From: Streptomyces umbrinus
GTDB lineage: Bacteria > Actinomycetota > Actinomycetes > Streptomycetales > Streptomycetaceae
Length of the DNA: 64,000 nucleotides
Direction of reading: 5' to 3'
Assembly: GCF_030817415.1 (NCBI RefSeq)
Contig: NZ_JAUSZI010000002.1
Location: 7,998,001-8,062,000, forward strand
Part shown: piece by piece, positions 60,091 through 64,000 of the stretch
Layout of the letters: each line of letters begins with the position of its first letter
Numbering within the stretch: position 1 is the stretch's first letter
The notes under the pieces: model-generated
The model's database searches: none
What the model saw: only the letters and a program-made list of their open reading frames with translations
Told to the model about the DNA's origin: nothing
Position numbers and translations under genes: made by a program

Positions 60091-61101
60091 CTAGGGCCGC
60101 AGCAGCACCTTGCCGACCTTCGGGTCGCCGGACCCCACCAGCTCGATCGCGTGAGCGAACTCGTCCAGCGGCAGCTCGTGCGTGACCAGCGGAAGAGGAT
60201 CGAGGAGACCGGCACCGAAGACCCGCACCGTGTGCGCCCAGGCCTCCGGCGGCGCCCCGAACACGGTGTGCACCTCCAGCTGCCGTACGACGAGATCGGT
60301 GGGGTCAAGTCCCTCGGCACCCGGAGCCGGGATCCCGGTGAGGACGAGCCGTCCGCCGCGCCGCAGCAGCGAGGCGGCCGTGGTCGCGGCGGTCGCCGAC
60401 CCGGCGGTCTCGATGACCACGTCGAAGTCGTCGGGCAACTCCTGGTCCCGGGTACGGAAGTCGGTCGCGCCGAACGTCTTCGAGAGCTCCTCGCGGTCCG
60501 GGCGGGTGCCGACCACGAGCAGCTCCGAGGGCGAACCCGCCTTCAGGAACTGCACGGCGAACATGCCGAGCGTCCCGGTGCCGACGACGGCCACCCGCTC
60601 GCCGGGCCGCGCGTTCGCCTTGAGCGCCGCCGCCGCGATGCAGGCCGCGGGCTCGAGCAGCGCCGCCGCCGTCAGATCGGCGTCCTCCGGCAGGATGTGC
60701 AGCAGCCGGGCGGGCAGCGTGAGCGTGGTGGCCATGGCGCCGGGCTGGGTGAAGCCCGTCTCCTCGTAGCCGGCCGTGCACAACGTTGTCTCGCCCTCGT
60801 GGCAACGGTCGCAGACCTGGCAGTTGCGGAAGCCCTCACCGACCACCTTGCGGCCCACCAGGCCCTCGGGGACCCCGGGACCGACCGCCTCGACCGTGCC
60901 GGACCACTCGTGCCCCGGCGTCAGCGGATAGCGGACGTACCCCTCGGGCCGGTTGCCCTGGTACACCTCGCGGTCACTGCCGCAGATACCGCTCGCGTGA
61001 ACCCGCACGAGGGCTTGGCCCGCGGCGGGCGCCACGGACTCGTGGGGGACCAGCCGGTGCTCGCCGGGGCCCTCGATCACGACGGCCTGCGCGGCGCTCA
61101 T
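60091..61101 (-). CDS. zinc-dependent medium-chain dehydrogenase (sugar/polyol type), 336 aa
   Basis: A GroES-like plus Rossmann enzyme. The catalytic zinc site is C40 (SGICGSD) and H64/E65 (PGHEW). The structural zinc cysteines are C94, C97, C100 and C108 (NCQVCDRCHEGETTLC). The nucleotide-binding glycines lie in VAVVGTGTLGMFAVQFLKAG. The ATG at 61101 has GGAG upstream. Close relatives oxidise polyols, L-threonine or aldoses. Between a sugar-acid dehydratase and a sugar importer, oxidation of an aldose (arabinose, galactose) is the favoured reading. Confidence 0.85.
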   Translation of the reverse strand: MSAAQAVVIEGPGEHRLVPHESVAPAAGQALVRVHASGICGSDREVYQGNRPEGYVRYPLTPGHEWSGTVEAVGPGVPEGLVGRKVVGEGFRNCQVCDRCHEGETTLCTAGYEETGFTQPGAMATTLTLPARLLHILPEDADLTAAALLEPAACIAAAALKANARPGERVAVVGTGTLGMFAVQFLKAGSPSELLVVGTRPDREELSKTFGATDFRTRDQELPDDFDVVIETAGSATAATTAASLLRRGGRLVLTGIPAPGAEGLDPTDLVVRQLEVHTVFGAPPEAWAHTVRVFGAGLLDPLPLVTHELPLDEFAHAIELVGSGDPKVGKVLLRP

Positions 61102-61414
61102 GACTGCTCCGTGTCGGTGAGGCGGGTCAAGTCCACGGCGGTGCCGCGTGCCGGGGCTTCGAAGGGGTGGCCGGCACCCCTTCGATCCGCCGCGGCGCTG
61201 CTCGACCACAGCGGCGCGTTGCGGCCGTGCCCGAACACTCCGCGGGAAACGTGGCGGTGAAGCCGTGAGCGGTTGTCCCTCGCCGCCGGCGCCGCCGCGG
61301 TGGAGCCGCACAGGGCACAGCCGTGCACGCGCCCGGGCGCGCGGTACTCCCCTGGACCTCGGCGGGTCCGCTCGGCCGTCCGCGGCCCTTGGCCCACCCC
61401 GGTGCCGGGCGCCG
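61102..61414. other. 313-bp intergenic stretch, no gene seen
   Basis: Between the dehydrogenase start and dehydratase stop. GC-rich with CGCGG-type short repeats. One CCGAACA half-site of the IclR-type motif occurs near 61231-61237. Short open readings here lack ribosome sites and natural codon use. It probably holds the dehydrogenase promoter. Confidence 0.5.
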
Positions 61415-62575
61415 TCACTTGCCACCGCCCTTCGGCTTGCGCTGCTCCCAGCCGTCCGCCCACAGGTCGAAGCGGGCCTGCTGCTGAGGGAACTCGGCCG
61501 CCGCGTCCGTGTCCAGCTCGACGCCGAGACCCGGCTCGTGCGACAGCTCGAAGTAGCCGTCGACGACCTGCGGGGCACCCTTCACGACCTTCTTGATCTC
61601 CGCGTCCGCGAAGTCGTTGAAGTGCTCCAGGATCTTGAAGTTCGGGGAGGTGAAGCCGACCTGGAGCGAGGCGGCGGTGAGGACCGGGCCGCCCACGTTG
61701 TGCGGCGCCACGAGTACGTAGTGGGCCTCGGCGGTCGCCGCCAGCTTCCGGGTCTCCCAGATGCCGCCGATGTGGCCGACATCCGGCTGGATGATGTCCA
61801 CGGCCTGGCTCTCGAAGAGCTCGCGGAACTCGATGCGGTCGTGGATGCGCTCACCGGTCGCGACCGGGATGTCGACCTTCGCCGCCACCTTCTCCAGCGC
61901 CTTCAGGTTCTCCGGCGGGACCGGCTCCTCCAGCCAGGCCGGCTTGAAGGGCGCGAGCTCGCGCGCGAGACGGATCGCCGTGGCCGGCGAGAAGCGGCCG
62001 TGCATCTCCAGCATCAGCTCGGCCTCGGGGCCGATCGCGTCCCGGACCGCCTCGATCAGCGAGACCGCGTACAGCGACTGCTCGTGGTCGAGCTCGAAGT
62101 GACCCGTCCCGAACGGGTCGATCTTCAGCGCCTTGTACCCGCGCGCGACGACCTCCTGAGCGGCCTTGTGGTAGGCCTCCGGAGTGCGCTCCGTGGTGTA
62201 CCAGCCGTTCGCGTACGCCTTCACCCGGTCGGTGACCTTGCCGCCCAGCAACTGCCACACCGGTACGCCCAGGGCCTTGCCCTTGATGTCCCAGCACGCC
62301 ATCTCGATCACGGCGATGCCGGACATCACGATCTCGCCGGCCCGCCCGTAGTCGCCGTACTTCATGCGACGCACGAGGTCCTCGACAGCGAAGGGGTCGG
62401 AACCGAGAATGTGGTTGGCCTCCGCCTCCCGCAGATAGCCGAGCAGCGCGTCGGTGTGCCCCAGCATGCGGGTCTCACCGACTCCGGTGATGCCCTCGTC
62501 GGTGTGCACCTGGACATAGGTCAGGTTGCGCCACGGCGTCCCGACCACGTGTGTGCTGATTCCGGTGATGCGCAC
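61415..62575 (-). CDS. galactonate-type sugar-acid dehydratase (enolase superfamily), 386 aa
   Basis: A mandelate-racemase/enolase-superfamily enzyme. The catalytic base is in the KxD motif K151-I-D153 (ALKIDPFG). Metal ligand candidates are E190 (MLEMHGRF), E216/E217 (WLEEPVPPE) and E242 (TGERIHDR). The opposing base lies in PDVGHIGG with the PHNVGGPV loop. Such dehydratases convert aldonates (D-galactonate, gluconate or pentonates) to 2-keto-3-deoxy acids. Its promoter carries two IclR-type operators, linking it to the arabinose genes. L-arabonate-type or galactonate substrates both fit; no 2-keto-3-deoxy-acid kinase/aldolase is in the window. Confidence 0.86.
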   Translation of the reverse strand: MRITGISTHVVGTPWRNLTYVQVHTDEGITGVGETRMLGHTDALLGYLREAEANHILGSDPFAVEDLVRRMKYGDYGRAGEIVMSGIAVIEMACWDIKGKALGVPVWQLLGGKVTDRVKAYANGWYTTERTPEAYHKAAQEVVARGYKALKIDPFGTGHFELDHEQSLYAVSLIEAVRDAIGPEAELMLEMHGRFSPATAIRLARELAPFKPAWLEEPVPPENLKALEKVAAKVDIPVATGERIHDRIEFRELFESQAVDIIQPDVGHIGGIWETRKLAATAEAHYVLVAPHNVGGPVLTAASLQVGFTSPNFKILEHFNDFADAEIKKVVKGAPQVVDGYFELSHEPGLGVELDTDAAAEFPQQQARFDLWADGWEQRKPKGGGK

Positions 62576-62604
62576 GGAAATTGCCCCTTGTGGCTCTACG
62601 GCTC

Positions 62605-62672
62605 TGTTCGAAATTTCGTCACACGTTCGAAATGCTGGCCAGACAGTAAGGATTCGGCGGCGGCAGTGTCAA
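62605..62672 (-). promoter_or_regulatory. dehydratase promoter with two IclR-type operators
   Basis: On the minus strand TTGACA (62672-62667), 17 bases, TTACTG (62649-62644), then two operator copies. The promoter-distal one, at 62605-62620 on the + strand, is TGTTCGAAATTTCGTC; the other is CGTTCGAAATGC at 62624-62635. Half-sites are 19 bp apart. This matches the -10/operator geometry at the importer and arabinanase promoters. Confidence 0.65.
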
Positions 62673-62830
62673 TGGGTCGAACGCACAACGGTTTCGACGC
62701 GATGGCACTGGAAGGCGGCGAATGGTCCGGCCTGTCCTCAACTCGCCCAACCGGAACGGGCAGTTCAGCACAGAACTTTCACAGCTGTGACTGTGAACGT
62801 GACCTGCGCGGAGTTTAGTCTTCCGGCGTC

Positions 62831-63541
62831 ATGGACTACTGCCACCCGTGCCAACGGCACCTCAATGGCGCCCTCGCTTGCCCGGGGTGCGGTACATCGG
62901 CCGAAGCGTGCCGGGAGTACGCGGCTTCCCTGGAGGACCGCGAGGACGCCGTCGACGAGCTCGACGACGACCCCGAGAGTGACGAACCGGCGGGTGGCGG
63001 GCGCCGGTCCCGGCGCCGGGGCGGCCGCGGGGTCCGGGCGAGCCGGCGTGACCGGCGTGCCGCGCTGCACCGGCGGCGGCGCAAGCGGGTGCTGCTCGTG
63101 GGGGCGGGGCTGTTGCTCGCGGCGGGCGGGCTCAGTCTGGCCGAGCTGGGTATAGAGGCCCCCTCGTCCGAGCCGAAGGCGGCAGCGGCGGACGAGGCGT
63201 CGTCCGGTTCCTCGGCCTCCGCGGACGGTTCGTCGTCGTCCGACGGCGACGGCTCCTCCGGCGGGTCCAGCTCGGAGTCCCCGGACGCGTCTGCCTCCCC
63301 CTCGGCCTCGGAGTCGAAGAAGTCCAAGAAGGACAAGGACGACGAGGACAAGAAGGAATCGCCCGACCCGTCCCGCTCGACCGACCCCAGGACCTCGGCT
63401 CCCGCCCCGGACGAGACCACCCCGGGCGGCACGACCCCCTCGGACCCCGGCACCCAGGCCCCGGCCCCCACGGCAGAGGACCCCACCCCGGACCCGACCC
63501 CCACAGAAACGTGCACACGTTTCCTGTGGTGGTGCTCGTAG
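62831..63541 (+). CDS. SCO2400-family membrane protein, 236 aa
   Basis: Known as a Streptomyces-conserved family without a function. An N-terminal CxxC...CxxC zinc-ribbon (CHPCQRHLNGALACPGCG, residues 4-21) is followed by an acidic then very basic linker. One transmembrane helix (about residues 86-106, RVLLVGAGLLLAAGGLSLAEL) leads to a Ser/Asp-rich, then Pro/Thr-rich extracytoplasmic tail ending with Cys residues (TCTRFLWWCS). It resembles a single-pass anchor with a cytoplasmic metal-binding head. The start at 62831 is preceded by little Shine-Dalgarno. It is divergent from the dehydratase gene. Confidence 0.8.
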   Translation: MDYCHPCQRHLNGALACPGCGTSAEACREYAASLEDREDAVDELDDDPESDEPAGGGRRSRRRGGRGVRASRRDRRAALHRRRRKRVLLVGAGLLLAAGGLSLAELGIEAPSSEPKAAAADEASSGSSASADGSSSSDGDGSSGGSSSESPDASASPSASESKKSKKDKDDEDKKESPDPSRSTDPRTSAPAPDETTPGGTTPSDPGTQAPAPTAEDPTPDPTPTETCTRFLWWCS

Positions 63542-63582
63542 CCTGCGGCTCCCTGGAGGCGGGGCGCCCGAGGTTGATTCGC

Positions 63583-63672
63583 CGGGTGCGGGCCGGTGAG
63601 GGCTTGTCGCGCAGTTCCCCGCGCCCCTGAAGGGGCGCGGCTCGACCTGAGGTGCCCCTTCAGGGGCGCGGG
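63583..63672 (-). repeat. interspersed repeat copy with partial second core
   Basis: GTGCGGGCCGGTGAGGGCTT, GTCGCGCAGTTCCCCGCGCC, then a second inverted core CCCCTTCAGGGGCGCGGGCA at 63655-63674. It leads into the tandem array. Confidence 0.8.
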
Positions 63673-63706
63673 CAACCGAAGCCGACGGTCACGCGACGTA
63701 CGGCCC

Positions 63707-64000
63707 GGTTTTTCAGGGGCGCGGGGAACTGTGCGAGCAACCCAAGGTGGGCCGTCACGTGGCAAACGGGCCGGGCCGCCGGTTTTTCAGGGGCGCGGGG
63801 AACTGTGCGAGCAACCCAAGGCGGGCCGTCACGTGGCAAACGGGCCGGGGCACCGGTTTTTCAGGGGGGCGGGGAACTGTGCGAGTAACCCAAGGTGGGC
63901 CGTCACGTGGCAAACGGGCCGGGCCGCCGGTTTTTCAGGGGGGCGGGGAACTGTGCGAGCAACCCAAGGCGGGCCGTCACGTGGCAAACGGGCCGGGCCG
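63707..64000 (+). repeat. 74-bp tandem repeat array, four units, continues past the window
   Basis: Units begin GGTTTTTCAGGGGCGCGGGG at 63707, 63781, 63855 and 63929, exactly 74 bp apart, and end in CACGTGGCAAACGGGCCGGG. They differ at a few positions (AAGGTGG/AAGGCGG, GGGGCGC/GGGGGGC). Each unit contains the core of the interspersed repeat (GGGGCGCGGGGAACTG). The fourth unit is cut by the window edge. Confidence 0.92.

Noticed and set aside
61127..61318. Small minus-strand gene in the gap before the dehydratase
   Set aside because: No ribosome site, an Arg/Pro-rich product and no neighbour coupling.
63707..64000. CRISPR array or rRNA-type repeat
   Set aside because: The 74-bp units are near-identical through their whole length, so there are no spacers; the core matches the dispersed intergenic element.

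Overview
The window is chromosomal DNA of a Streptomyces. The evidence is very high GC with strong third-position GC, many GTG starts, TGATG/ATGA overlaps, no in-frame TTA codon noticed, and families typical of the genus (Mbl, MatB, the SCO2400 family, a WhiJ-like ATPase/XRE/DUF397 trio, trypsin-co-occurring proteins, a MerR-PP2C fusion). From memory, the flanks (mbl, subtilase, carboxyltransferase, matB, matC, GntR at the left; a ChvE-type importer and an SCO2400-family gene at the right) resemble the SCO2400-SCO2451 stretch of S. coelicolor. I see no rRNA, tRNA, CRISPR array, integrase or intact transposase.

Layout. 1-2.0 kb: the 5' end of an mbl-like gene, then a trypsin-like peptidase with a trypco1-like partner, both frameshifted. 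2.2-5.9 kb: a large secreted subtilase. 6-11.4 kb: a malonate locus (fused carboxyltransferase, matB, matC, divergent GntR regulator). 11.4-16.3 kb: peptidase E (frameshifted), a TetR/flavoprotein divergent pair, a MerR-PP2C fusion and an ATP-grasp gene. 16.5-29.4 kb: a minus-strand surface-glycan block with methyltransferases, Trm112, an EamA-like transporter, a condensation-fold acyltransferase, a giant AftD-like arabinofuranosyltransferase, a GT4 glycosyltransferase and DUF3068. 29.6-31 kb: a 50-residue membrane protein and a PucR regulator. 31-38 kb: IclR regulator, SMP-30 lactonase, ABC importer and GH51 arabinofuranosidase. 38-43 kb: TauE/SafE transporter, regulators, secreted dioxygenase. 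43-50.5 kb: a conflict/defence-like stretch (decayed ArsR gene, trypco2, trypsin-NACHT-LRR protein, a broken WhiJ-like trio, a dynamin-like GTPase). 50.7-51.7 kb: secreted arabinanase. 51.9-54.8 kb: repeat-bearing aminotransferase and galactose mutarotase. 54.9-62.6 kb: ChvE-type sugar importer and oxidative sugar-catabolism genes. 62.8 kb to the end: an SCO2400-family gene and a 74-bp tandem repeat array.

How parts may work together. The palindrome GTTCGAAATTTCGAAC, in degenerate forms, lies in front of the iclR gene, the importer/GH51 operon, the arabinanase gene and the sugar-acid dehydratase gene. At the last three it sits just downstream of the -10 element, in paired copies. This suggests one IclR-type regulator ties arabinan cleavage (GH43), uptake, debranching (GH51), lactone hydrolysis (SMP-30) and dehydration into one scattered regulon.

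At least six genes carry probable single-base frameshifts, most in short homopolymers. Part of this may be sequencing error. The ArsR remnant and the half-deleted XRE regulator look like genuine decay. A palindromic interspersed repeat with the core GGGGCGCGGGGAACTG recurs between genes. It has inserted into one coding region and has been amplified as tandem copies at the right edge.
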